Notes under the pieces: model-generated
What the model saw: the letters and a program-made list of their open reading frames with translations, nothing else
Told to the model about the DNA's origin: nothing
Database searches by the model: none
In this document: piece by piece, positions 16,188 through 24,605 of the stretch
How the letters are laid out: every line of letters starts with the position of its first letter
Numbering within the stretch: the first letter of the stretch is position 1
Position numbers and translations under genes: made by a program
Assembly: GCF_900108515.1 (NCBI RefSeq)
Contig: NZ_FNWW01000014.1
Coordinates: forward strand, 1 to 53,325
Length of the DNA stretch: 53,325 nt
Source of the DNA: Halobacillus karajensis
GTDB lineage: Bacteria > Bacillota > Bacilli > Bacillales > Halobacillaceae
Reading direction: 5' to 3'

Positions 16188-18398
16188 ATGAAAAACATAT
16201 GGAAAATATTCAGCAATGATTGGAAAAACATTTCCACTAACTGGGTGGCGCTTATTTTAATTGGCGGTTTGACCATCCTTCCATCTCTGTATGCCTGGTT
16301 TAATATTGAGGCTTCCTGGGATCCCTATAGTCAAACCGATCAGCTTCCCGTAGCGATTGTCAATGAAGATGAAGGGGCGACTGTCCGTGAGAAGGAAATT
16401 GATGTCGGGAATAAATTGGTTAAGAATTTAAAGGATGAAGATAGCTTTGACTGGCAGTTTACCGAACGTGATAAAGCGATGGACAAGCTTGAATACGGGG
16501 ATTATTATGCGGTTATCGTTATTCCTGAAAATTTTTCAGAACGACTTGGAAGTGTCATAAGTGATGAACCGAAAAAATCCGAAGTCGAATATTATGTGAA
16601 CGAAAAGATTAATGCCATTGCCCCGAAGATTACGGAGAAAGGGGCAAGTGTCATTGTAGACCAGATTACGAGCCACTTTATTTCCGAAGTGAATGGTACG
16701 GTAGCTGAACTGTTCAATGATCTTGGCATGGAATTAGAGAACGATCTTCCTGACATTAAACGGTTTGAAGAGTATGTGTTTAAATTGGAAGAAAACCTGC
16801 CGGAAATCCATGATTTAATTTCAGGTGCGTATTCAGATTCACAAAGGGCCGCATCTGTCATCAATGATGTGCAGGATCTGATTCCGCAGGCCGAACAAAC
16901 GACAAGTCAGGGGCTCAGTACGATTGATGAAACGACGGCTTTTATCAATGAGGCCGAACAGCGTTTAAACGAATTGTCTCCAAGAGTGAAAGAGGATTTA
17001 CAAAAAGCGCAAAAAACAGCGGAAGATGTCAATGGATTTCTCAAAGATGTGCAGTCTGTAGATTTGGACTTAGAAACAGTGACGGAAATCAAAGACAGGA
17101 TTAGCAATCGAACCAGCCAGTCACTCGAGAACCTTCAAGCTGTAGAACAATTGCTACAGCAAGTGAAAGAACAACAGCAGAACAATGAACAAAATCAAGA
17201 AGGTAACAATGGCGAAAATAATGAGGGGAATTCAACCGTTCCTCAGGAAACTATCGACCAAGCGATTGCTGATGTTCAAGCCATTGAAGAAGCGTTAACA
17301 ACGATTCAATCAGATAGTAGTCAAATAGAGCAGCAAATAACGGATAAGCAAAAGGAAATCAATGATACGCTTACGGCTTTGGAAGAGAGATCTGGAGAGA
17401 CGGCCGATCAGATTGATGCGTTTTTAACGGAGTATAACGAAAACATTGAGCCGAAAGTGCTGGCGGAGATTGGGCAGGCGAAGCAGACTCTTTCGAATGC
17501 ACGGTCGATCTTATCCGATATTCAATCCACCATCCCTGAAGTGGAAAGCATATTGAACAACACGGAAGGCCATATTCAAGAAGGGCAGGATATTCTCGAA
17601 TATATGCTGAATGAGTATCCATACGTCAATGAAAAAGTGAATCAGATGGCCGACCGGATCCGTGAGATTCAAGGGGAAACAGATATTAATGAAATTATTG
17701 ATCTGTTAAAAAATGACCCGGGTGCAGAGCAAAACTTTTTTGAAGAACCGGTCACGTTGAATAAAAATGCCTTGTTCCCCATCGAAAACTATGGAACAGG
17801 TATGACACCGTTTTATACCGTTCTCTCCTTATGGGTGGGGGCTTTACTACTTGTTTCTTTATTATCAACAGATCCTGTCGGCATGGCGGAATACCGCAGC
17901 TTTGAACAGTACTTCGGCAAACTTGCAACCTTTGTCAGTATTGGTTTCTTACAAACCCTTGTCGTCACATTAGGGAATGTGTTCTTATTGAATGTTAACG
18001 TGAGCGCGGTTGTGCCCTTTGTGCTCTTTGGTTTAGCCACTAGTTTTGTATTTATGACTATTGTGTTTACACTAGTGTCTGTACTTGGGGATGTCGGGAA
18101 AGCGGGCGCTATCGTTATGCTAGTTCTGCAGATTGCCGGATCTGGAGGAACCTATCCAGTAGCGCTGCTCCCTGAGTTCTTCCAAACGATTCATCCATTT
18201 CTTCCTTTCTCGTATGCCGTTGATTTAATGCGTGAAGCGGTAGGAGGAATCGTAGCCGCTCGTGTTCAAACAGATCTTACGTTCTTAAGCATCTTCGCTG
18301 GTGTGTTTCTTGTGATCGGTATATTCCTGAAAGGACCCTTACACAAGAGGACCAAGCAGGTAAAAATGAAATCACGGGAATCCGGCTTGTTCCATTAA
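16188..18398 (+). CDS. YhgE/Pip family membrane protein
   Basis: This 736-residue protein has the classic YhgE/Pip layout. One N-terminal transmembrane helix (about residues 20-42, then LPSLYAWFNIEASWDPY) is followed by a large extracytoplasmic region of about 480 residues with an alpha-helical, Gln/Glu/Asn-rich coiled coil. Five to six C-terminal membrane helices of ABC-2 type follow (from about residue 545; SLWVGALLLVSLL). The family includes phage-infection protein Pip and EsaA-like type VII secretion components. The ATG at 16188 follows TAGGAGCATCTAAA; an in-frame start at 15954 exists but precedes the promoter. The low-complexity stretch near residues 325-345 is Asn/Glu-rich. The function is unknown. 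Confidence 0.88.
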   Translation: MKNIWKIFSNDWKNISTNWVALILIGGLTILPSLYAWFNIEASWDPYSQTDQLPVAIVNEDEGATVREKEIDVGNKLVKNLKDEDSFDWQFTERDKAMDKLEYGDYYAVIVIPENFSERLGSVISDEPKKSEVEYYVNEKINAIAPKITEKGASVIVDQITSHFISEVNGTVAELFNDLGMELENDLPDIKRFEEYVFKLEENLPEIHDLISGAYSDSQRAASVINDVQDLIPQAEQTTSQGLSTIDETTAFINEAEQRLNELSPRVKEDLQKAQKTAEDVNGFLKDVQSVDLDLETVTEIKDRISNRTSQSLENLQAVEQLLQQVKEQQQNNEQNQEGNNGENNEGNSTVPQETIDQAIADVQAIEEALTTIQSDSSQIEQQITDKQKEINDTLTALEERSGETADQIDAFLTEYNENIEPKVLAEIGQAKQTLSNARSILSDIQSTIPEVESILNNTEGHIQEGQDILEYMLNEYPYVNEKVNQMADRIREIQGETDINEIIDLLKNDPGAEQNFFEEPVTLNKNALFPIENYGTGMTPFYTVLSLWVGALLLVSLLSTDPVGMAEYRSFEQYFGKLATFVSIGFLQTLVVTLGNVFLLNVNVSAVVPFVLFGLATSFVFMTIVFTLVSVLGDVGKAGAIVMLVLQIAGSGGTYPVALLPEFFQTIHPFLPFSYAVDLMREAVGGIVAARVQTDLTFLSIFAGVFLVIGIFLKGPLHKRTKQVKMKSRESGLFH

Positions 18399-18497
18399 AG
18401 AGATGATCTACAGGACGTCAGGGTGGAAAATCAGGAAATATTTAAAATAATGACATCAATACGGGCTTTTTTCATACAATACTTTTGGGGTGAAAAA

Positions 18498-18938
18498 ATG
18501 CCAAGAGTACAATACACCGATTCAGACGTGGCCTTAATGGCAAGGATGATGAGAGCAGAGGCTGAAGGTGAAGGCAAACAGGGGATGTTATATGTAGGGA
18601 ATATCATCGTTAATCGTGCCCAAGCGGATTGCTTAGACTTCAGAGATGTAAGGTCAATAAGAGATGTCATTTATCACGTTCAAGGAGGAAATTATTCTTT
18701 CGAAGCTGTTCAAAAAGGGAATCTTTTTTATAACCGAGCAAGGTCGACTGAGAAAAGGCTGGCAAAAAAGAATTTAGATTTTTGGAGGCAGCACCCAGCA
18801 AAATACGGCCTTTGGTATTTCAACCCAAGCGGTCCCTGTCCGCCGACATGGTACGGCCAACCTTTTGCTGGTCAATTTAAAAACCATTGTTTTTATGAAC
18901 CAGAGGCTGGAACATGTGATAGCGTTTATAGAGGGTAA
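18498..18938 (+). CDS. cwlJ: Spore cortex-lytic cell wall hydrolase CwlJ
   Basis: This 146-residue protein covers the SleB/CwlJ hydrolase_2 domain end to end. DVALMARMMRAEAEGEG near the N-terminus contains the conserved glutamates (E21 is the likely catalytic residue), and FNPSGPCPPTWYGQPFAGQF and NHCFYEP follow. The length matches B. subtilis CwlJ, including the absence of a signal peptide. The start at 18498 aligns with that of CwlJ; an in-frame start at 18423 would add 25 residues. CwlJ sits in the spore coat and degrades cortex muramic-delta-lactam peptidoglycan during germination, usually together with GerQ, which is not seen nearby. Confidence 0.9.
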   Translation: MPRVQYTDSDVALMARMMRAEAEGEGKQGMLYVGNIIVNRAQADCLDFRDVRSIRDVIYHVQGGNYSFEAVQKGNLFYNRARSTEKRLAKKNLDFWRQHPAKYGLWYFNPSGPCPPTWYGQPFAGQFKNHCFYEPEAGTCDSVYRG

Positions 18939-19048
18939 GCGGGTAAGCTTGTCTATGGTTATGCGTATGAAGCAGCCTGACAAAAACTCCGCTGTTTGTT
19001 TAAATACAAGATAGGCACTGATTCATAAGAATAAAATGAATTTACATC

Positions 19049-19076
19049 AGGAAGGCCACATGAGGGTCTTCCTTTT
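19049..19076 (+). terminator. Terminator after cwlJ
   Basis: AGGAAGGCC (19049-19057) pairs with GGTCTTCCT (19065-19073) and is followed by T's. Confidence 0.7.
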
Positions 19077-19232
19077 GTGTTTAATAAAGGGGGGACATAG
19101 AATGTGAAACGCGTGACCGTCGGTTTTTATGGATTTAGAGGAGTGGCGCATGAGGGAGGGGGATCCTGAAAGAAGGGGTTCCCGTCAACATCCAATTGAT
19201 TCCTCCTCTATTTTTTGTGAATATCCAACAAG

Positions 19233-19272
19233 AAGCTTCCTTCTCTACATAGGATGAAAGGGAGCTTTTTTT
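19233..19272 (+). terminator. Terminator or attenuator just upstream of the ABC operon
   Basis: AAGCTTCCTT (19233-19242) pairs with AAGGGAGCTT (19258-19267, one G-T pair), followed by a run of seven T's. It lies about 40 bp before the ATPase gene, so it may act as a leader attenuator. Confidence 0.6.
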
Positions 19273-19313
19273 ACCAATTCATAAACTGTGGAACTTTTCA
19301 AAAAACAATTCGT

Positions 19314-20252
19314 ATGGAGAAGAGAAAAGGAGTGATTCCCATCGAGCATGTCATTAAGGTGAACCATTTATCCAAGACATTTGGTGAAACGCAGGCGGTC
19401 AAAAACCTCTCCTTCACTGTAGAAAAAGGAGAAATCTTTGGTATCATCGGCCCCAATGGAGCAGGGAAAACGACAACACTGGAAATCCTTGAAGGGATCC
19501 AGAAGGCGAGTGGAGGAGAAGTCGAGGTCCTGGGTCTTCATCCTGTTAAACAGTTGCGGGAGCTGAATAATCGCATCGGCGTTCAGTTCCAGGCGACATC
19601 CATTCAAAAGAAAATGAAAGTGAAAGAGGCCATGGATTTGTTTGCGAGCTTTTATAAGGGGAAGACACAGAAGAACGAACTGATCGAGATGCTGGGTCTC
19701 CAAGAAAAACTGGATGTACGCTTTGAGGATTTATCCGGGGGCTGGAAACAGCGGGTGACTCTTGCCCTTGCTACTTTGCACCAGCCGGAGTTGTTGTTTT
19801 TGGATGAGCCGAGTATGGGGCTTGACCCCCATGCGCGACGAGAGTTGTGGGCAATGATTCGGACATTAAGAGACAAGGGAAGTACCATCGTTGTAACGAC
19901 ACACTATATGGAAGAAGCGGAGAAGTTATGTGACCGGGTGGCGATGATTTACAGCGGAGAATTAAAAGCATTGAATACGCCGAATGAACTTCTGGATGAT
20001 GTCTCGACCCATTATGTCCGTTTTGAAAGTGAAGAGGTTTCTTATGATTCTCTTCTCTCCCTCGGTGATGTTATAAAAGTGGAAAAAGAAGAACATGAGT
20101 TCAAAGTATTCAGTGAAAATCTTCAACAGACGGCCTATCAGATTTTTAAATATTGTGATGAAGAAGGAATGGAACTGAGAAATTTTAAATTCGAGCGCGG
20201 ATCCCTTGATGATCTGTTCGTTCAATATTTGAAAAAGGAGAAAACTGGATGA
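19314..20252 (+). CDS. ABC-2 type exporter, ATP-binding subunit
   Basis: This ATPase of about 312 residues has Walker A GPNGAGKT, Q-loop around GVQFQATS, signature LSGGWKQRV (tryptophan where LSGGQ is usual), Walker B LLFLDEPSMGLD and the H-loop VVTTHYMEEA. The C-terminal 80 residues are the DrrA/NatA-type regulatory extension. It energises export by the downstream permease at the cytoplasmic face. The start is uncertain. ATG 19314 has no clear ribosome binding site, while AAAAGGAG at 19322-19329 would suit a start a few codons later but leaves only ATT or ATC codons. The ORF reaches back to 19254, inside a terminator hairpin, so that start is unlikely. Confidence 0.88.
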   Translation: MEKRKGVIPIEHVIKVNHLSKTFGETQAVKNLSFTVEKGEIFGIIGPNGAGKTTTLEILEGIQKASGGEVEVLGLHPVKQLRELNNRIGVQFQATSIQKKMKVKEAMDLFASFYKGKTQKNELIEMLGLQEKLDVRFEDLSGGWKQRVTLALATLHQPELLFLDEPSMGLDPHARRELWAMIRTLRDKGSTIVVTTHYMEEAEKLCDRVAMIYSGELKALNTPNELLDDVSTHYVRFESEEVSYDSLLSLGDVIKVEKEEHEFKVFSENLQQTAYQIFKYCDEEGMELRNFKFERGSLDDLFVQYLKKEKTG

Positions 20253-20989
20253 GCACTGTCATGAAACTGGCCCATTTGGAAACAAAGATGTTCTTTCGTG
20301 ATCGACTGAGTGTGTTTTGGACCTTCCTTTTTCCTGTGGCGATGATTTGGCTGTTTGGATCTATGTTCAGTGGGAGTATAACCGGTCCGTTTTCTTTCGC
20401 AGAGTTGTTTATCCCCTCATGGATCGGGGTGAATATTGTGACGACCTCCTTTTTCACCTTGGGGACTGTACTTGCGGGGTATAGGGAAACCGGTGTATTG
20501 CGCAGGTATCAATCAACCCCGCTTCAGCCATGGAAGATTCTTGCCGCTCATACAGTCCAGGGAACAGTGATTTTCTTCATATCCGCGGTTCTGCTTATGG
20601 TTTTCGGTATGATGATGTATGATTTGGAACTGCCTCTTTATATTGGCAGTACCCTTCTTGCTTTAGTGATTAGTATTCTTGCTTTCTTCCCATTTGCTTT
20701 ATTCGTCACGTCTCTTGCGAAAAATACACAAGCGGCAGCCGCCATCAGCTCACTTTTCCTGAACTTGATGCTGTTCTTATCTGGTGCTACTTTTCCGTTA
20801 GAGCTGATGCCGACCGTTCTTCAATATGTATCCAAAGTCCTGCCGCTTTATTATGTCATTCAGTTGCTCCGCGGTACGTGGAATGAGGCTCCGATTACTG
20901 AGTATGGATTTGAAGTAGGCATCCTGATTGGAATCTCGGCCGTTTCCATCTTCCTCGCTTCACGATTTTTCCGGTGGGATGACCGCTAG
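20249..20989 (+). CDS. ABC-2 type exporter, permease subunit
   Basis: This 246-residue membrane protein has six hydrophobic segments (about residues 22-42, 52-75, 97-122, 128-155, 165-185 and 217-236). The ABC-2 family landmark FLSGATFPLELMP precedes the last part, with an amphipathic N-terminal elbow (LAHLETKMFFRDR). The ATGA overlap with the ATPase gene shows translational coupling. The pair resembles YfiLMN, NatAB and other drug or peptide exporters with a single permease gene that presumably dimerises. The substrate is unknown; no bacteriocin or regulator gene sits beside it. Confidence 0.88.
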   Translation: MSTVMKLAHLETKMFFRDRLSVFWTFLFPVAMIWLFGSMFSGSITGPFSFAELFIPSWIGVNIVTTSFFTLGTVLAGYRETGVLRRYQSTPLQPWKILAAHTVQGTVIFFISAVLLMVFGMMMYDLELPLYIGSTLLALVISILAFFPFALFVTSLAKNTQAAAAISSLFLNLMLFLSGATFPLELMPTVLQYVSKVLPLYYVIQLLRGTWNEAPITEYGFEVGILIGISAVSIFLASRFFRWDDR

Positions 20990-21096
20990 CTTACGGGTTT
21001 GGCCTGAAAAGATACAGCCTTTAATTTGATTTTTCAGATCTTAAAAATAGGTGGGGGTTTGGGGAAGAAGTCTTCAAACAAAGATTTAATGACAAG

Positions 21097-21129
21097 AGCC
21101 AGCTTACGACGAAGGCAAGCTGGCTTTAT
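21097..21129. terminator. Terminator shared by convergent genes
   Basis: AGCCAGCTT (21097-21105) pairs with AAGCTGGCT (21117-21125) and is followed by TTATATTTT on the plus strand. It sits between the ABC permease and the convergent aminopeptidase. Confidence 0.8.
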
Positions 21130-21132
21130 ATT

Positions 21133-22507
21133 TTAAAGGGGACGATCATCAAACTCATAGTGCACGGGCCCCGGGGCTACACGGGCATTTTCAAGGGCTG
21201 GTGTATCTGGTCGTGCGATTTGGTAGACGGCTGATCCGACAATTTCTGTCACTTCAGTCAGTTTTTCTTTGCTGATTTTATCTAATGTATCTTGAGGGGA
21301 GTGGTACCACGGCTCAAGCGGTGCGTGGATAAACAAGGCTGCTGGTATGCCGCGCTCAAAGAATGGGACATGATCACTTCTGCCAAGCTGCCCGTATTCC
21401 ACAACTTCAGCCACTCGAGCTCCCGCTGATGCGCCCAGGTCTGTTACGAGGTTTTTATTCCCATCAGGGGTGAACATGATGAGATCTCCTGCGTCGCGGC
21501 TGCCGATCATATCCATCTGGAAGTGGGCAGCAATCCGGTCGACCTCTCCTTCACTCAAGGTGCTGGCATAGTGATAGGAGCCGATCAATCCTTTTTCCTC
21601 TGCCCCGAACGTCATAAAGCGGAGTTCTGTGTCTGTGGGGGTCTTAGCCAGGACTTTAGCCAGCTCGAGGACGCCTGAGACGCCGGAAGCATCATCGTTG
21701 GCACCAGGGCCTCCTGCAACAGAATCATGGTGTGCGCCGATTGTGACAATCTGGCCGGTATCTTTATTTTTGTGTGGTTTCATTGTGGCAATGACGTTAT
21801 AAGAGGTTTGATCAATCGTACCTGCGTCCTCGACAGTCACATTTCCAATGACCTCTTCTGATTGAAGCTGTTCAACAAGGGATAAGCCTGCTTCCCTGTT
21901 AATAGCTATAGCAGGAATATCCTGACCCTCGTATGTATAACCGAAGTCATTGCCAGATTGGCCCGCTCCGTTATACATGATAATACCAACAGCCCCTTTG
22001 TCATAAACATTTTGAACTTTTTCATAGAAGGAGATGGATCCTCTTTCTATCAAGGCTATTTTGCCTTTTACAGAATCAGAGACTTCATCTGTTGTTGCTA
22101 AACCTACATGTTCTATAGGGGCTTCGACAGATCCGTTGACTGAACCATTAAATGTATGCACATCTCCATCAAAAGATATGTGATTAATTTCTATGGCAGG
22201 TGTCCCGCCATCCCAGGCTTGAAAAGTGAACGGCTGTAATTCAGTCTCATAGCCGTAGGCTTCAAATTCTTTTTTAATGTATTGAACAGCGTCATATTCT
22301 CCCTGTGTTCCCGCCTCACGAGGGTTTTCTGAGAGCAGGGCTACCCGATCATAAAGTCGGTCCGGGCTGATCTTTTTAATGATTTTGTTATCGAACGCAT
22401 GGTCTGCCTGTTCATTAGGGGGGCGGGGGATCTGCCAAAACGTTGGCAGGTGCAGCACTGATGACTAATCCTGCAGCTAACATAATAGAAGCGGCCTTCT
22501 TTTTCAT
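21133..22507 (-). CDS. Secreted M28 aminopeptidase with PA domain (YwaD-like), frameshifted after the signal peptide
   Basis: The enzyme part (frame open to 22458) carries a PA insert (about residues 125-215 of that frame; GKIALIERGSISF) and the zinc peptidase M28 core: GAHHDSVAGGPGANDDASG, then FGAEEKGLIGS, FQMDMIGS and YHSPQDT supply the two-zinc ligands. The true start is ATG 22507 behind AAGGAGGAATAGAT. It encodes a signal peptide (MKKKAASIMLAAGLVISAA, then PANVLA) that runs into DPPPP and TAA. Removing one C from the C6 run at about 22418-22424 restores DPPPPNEQADH and joins the frames. Either the gene is off through a homopolymer slip, or there is a sequencing error. It probably releases N-terminal amino acids from extracellular peptides. 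Confidence 0.85.
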
Positions 22508-22815
22508 ATCTATTCCTCCTTGAAATGATTGGAACTACCATCCTATTGTACTATATTATGGAAATGATAGATTTCCAAGTATCGAGAAGGGAAGGATGAT
22601 TTTCCTATAAATTGAATGTAGAAAAACGAAATGAAGTGTCGAAATCCTAGGGAGGAGGATGGGGAAACGGTTTATTCTTTTTGAAAAAATTGGAGAATAA
22701 TCGTTAAACATAGGAAAATAGGACGGTTTTTGAAGGCGCTTACCTATGATTCTATAAAAGTGTACGGAGGAAATGGAAAAAGGAATCTTACGTTTGAAGA
22801 AAGGGGCGAGGTGTT
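22508..22815. other. Divergent intergenic region
   Basis: This 308-bp gap separates the aminopeptidase and the DUF2332 gene. It contains the ribosome binding site and leader of the former and a clear promoter (22730-22758) for the latter. No ORF was seen. Confidence 0.5.
22730..22758 (+). promoter_or_regulatory. Sigma-A promoter for the DUF2332 gene
   Basis: TTGAAG (22730-22735), a 17-bp spacer and TATAAA (22753-22758), about 58 bp before the TTG start. Confidence 0.6.
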
Positions 22816-23847
22816 TTGAATAAGGAAAGAACAGCCCGCAAGTTTAGCGATTTTGCTGTTTTGGAGTGTGAGGGTTCAAGTGAGCTTTATAAGCATCTGT
22901 CATTCCACATGGCCAAAGATGAGGAACTGTTGGATATTTGCTGCGATGCAGGAGAAAGCCAGCCAATTCCGAATTTGTTTTTGGGAGCGGTCCATTATTT
23001 ACTGATTCAAGGAAAAGACCATCGCTTAAAACAATTCTATCCTAGTGTTAGTGATAACGAGAGGAGCATGGATCAAGGGCTTTTCCGGACATTTAAAGAT
23101 TTTTGTCTGACATATAAGGGAGAAATCAAACAGATTCTCCATACAAAACGAGTACAGACAAATGAGGTTCGACGTTGTGCTTATCTCTATCCTTTGTTCT
23201 GTCATCTCTATCAGAAAACAAAGAAACCGCTTTCCCTAATTGAAATAGGGACAAGTGCCGGTCTTCAACTATTATGGGATCGCTATTCTTATTCTTACGG
23301 AGATAACCAACTCTATGGGAGGAAAGTTGCTTCTGTTCATCTAAGTTCTCATATAAGGAAAGGGACGATGCCACCTGCTGATTTATTGCAGGAAGTCCCA
23401 ATTGTTCAGGAGCGTGTAGGTATCGACCTGCATATCAGTGATGTAACAAAGAAAGCGGACTATTTATGGCTGAAATCTTTAATCTGGCCGGAGCATAAAG
23501 AAAGGCTGGCCACCTTTGAAGCCGCTGTCAAGCAATTAAGGTTAACCCCTCCGCCGCTGATCGAGGGGGATGGGGTCACTATGCTGTCGAATGTAGTTCA
23601 AAGTTTTTCTTCGGATACGGTCGTCTGTATTTATCATACCCATGTCGCTAACCAAATGACTCCCGAGAAAAAGAGGGAGTTTATTCAAAACGTGAATGCT
23701 ATCGGAGACTACAGAGATGTGTGCCATTTATATAATCAAATGGAAGACCGGAAACTTCACATGGATTTGTATAGGGATGGGAAGGTGGAAAAAAGAACGA
23801 TAGGGGAAACGGATGGACATGGGCGGTGGTTTGACTGGCTTCTATAA
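22816..23847 (+). CDS. DUF2332 family protein
   Basis: This 343-residue soluble protein has the features of DUF2332: an N-terminal helical part (PNLFLGAVHYLLI), a central SLIEIGTSAGLQLLWDRYSY segment that looks like the glycine-rich loop of a methyltransferase-like fold, and a C-terminal VVCIYHTHVANQM motif. The biochemical role is unknown. The Rossmann-like loop suggests nucleotide or SAM binding, which is inference. Translation starts at TTG 22816 behind AAGGGGCGAGGTG. The gene is monocistronic, with its own promoter and terminator. Confidence 0.85.
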   Translation: MNKERTARKFSDFAVLECEGSSELYKHLSFHMAKDEELLDICCDAGESQPIPNLFLGAVHYLLIQGKDHRLKQFYPSVSDNERSMDQGLFRTFKDFCLTYKGEIKQILHTKRVQTNEVRRCAYLYPLFCHLYQKTKKPLSLIEIGTSAGLQLLWDRYSYSYGDNQLYGRKVASVHLSSHIRKGTMPPADLLQEVPIVQERVGIDLHISDVTKKADYLWLKSLIWPEHKERLATFEAAVKQLRLTPPPLIEGDGVTMLSNVVQSFSSDTVVCIYHTHVANQMTPEKKREFIQNVNAIGDYRDVCHLYNQMEDRKLHMDLYRDGKVEKRTIGETDGHGRWFDWLL

Positions 23848-23851
23848 TGTA

Positions 23852-23893
23852 AACGACCTGCCCCGCTGTTTATTTAGCGAGTCAGGTCGTTCC
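23852..23893. terminator. Terminator between DUF2332 and ktrA (convergent)
   Basis: AACGACCTG (23852-23860) pairs with CAGGTCGTT (23883-23891). An internal stem CCGCT/AGCGA lies inside, with T's downstream. Confidence 0.75.
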
Positions 23894-23911
23894 TTCATTT
23901 GATATAAATAG

Positions 23912-24577
23912 TTAGCCTTCCACCACAAGGTGTTTTTCGAAACGGTTAATATCCTTATCGGCTCCGATGACAATCAGCACATCGCTTTTGGTTATTTCTT
24001 CAGCGGCCATCGGGGAGACTATGACCTCTTTGCCTCTTTTAATGGCCACAATATTACAACCGTACTGAGCGCGAATATCCAGGTCAATAAGGGTCTGGCC
24101 TCCCATTTTCTCCCCAGCTTTAACTTCCACGACACTGTGATCATCGGAAAGCTCAATGTAATCGAGGATGTTGTCAGAAATGATATGGTGGGCAATTCGC
24201 CGGCCCATATCTCTTTCCGGATGGACCACTTGATCGGCCCCTATTTTATTTAATATTTTTTCGTGGTAATCGTTTTGGGCTTTTACGGTGATCATTTTAA
24301 TGCCCATTTCCTTTAGAATTAAGGTCGTCAACATACTTGCCTGTATGTTATCACCGATGGCTACAATGACGTGGTCAATATTTGTAAACCCTAGTTCTTT
24401 TAGGACAAATTCATCCGTAGAATCAGCCATAACGGCGTGTGAGACGATCTCCCTGTATTCATTCACTTTGGTTTCATCGAGATCTAAAGCCAAGACTTCC
24501 ATTCCTTCACGGCTGAGTTCTTTGCAGATGCTTCCCCCAAATCTCCCAAGACCGATAACGGCAAAAGTTTTTTTCAT
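23912..24577 (-). CDS. ktrA: KtrA-type potassium channel gating subunit (RCK protein)
   Basis: This 221-residue cytosolic protein has an N-terminal RCK_N Rossmann domain (GLGRFGGS, residues 9-16; acidic end of strand 2 in ALDLDE) that binds ADP/ATP. A C-terminal RCK_C domain follows (about residues 140-220; YIELSDDHSVVEVKAG), which in the KtrA/KtrC family binds c-di-AMP. The octameric ring gates the KtrB dimer. The start was chosen at 24577 because AAGGAGTGATCATC precedes it; the frame extends 12 codons further upstream. The gene lies 28 bp downstream of ktrB in the same operon. Confidence 0.92.
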   Translation of the reverse strand: MKKTFAVIGLGRFGGSICKELSREGMEVLALDLDETKVNEYREIVSHAVMADSTDEFVLKELGFTNIDHVIVAIGDNIQASMLTTLILKEMGIKMITVKAQNDYHEKILNKIGADQVVHPERDMGRRIAHHIISDNILDYIELSDDHSVVEVKAGEKMGGQTLIDLDIRAQYGCNIVAIKRGKEVIVSPMAAEEITKSDVLIVIGADKDINRFEKHLVVEG

Positions 24578-24605
24578 GATGATCACTCCTTGAGTGGTAA
24601 AGGTG

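Larger units (their letters stand above)
18939..19313. other. Intergenic region between cwlJ and the ABC exporter
   Basis: This 375-bp gap contains the cwlJ terminator (19049-19076) and a second terminator-like hairpin (19233-19272). A short stretch with GGGGGGACATAGAATG suggests a possible minor ORF at 19100, but it stops at once. No other gene was seen. Confidence 0.5.
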
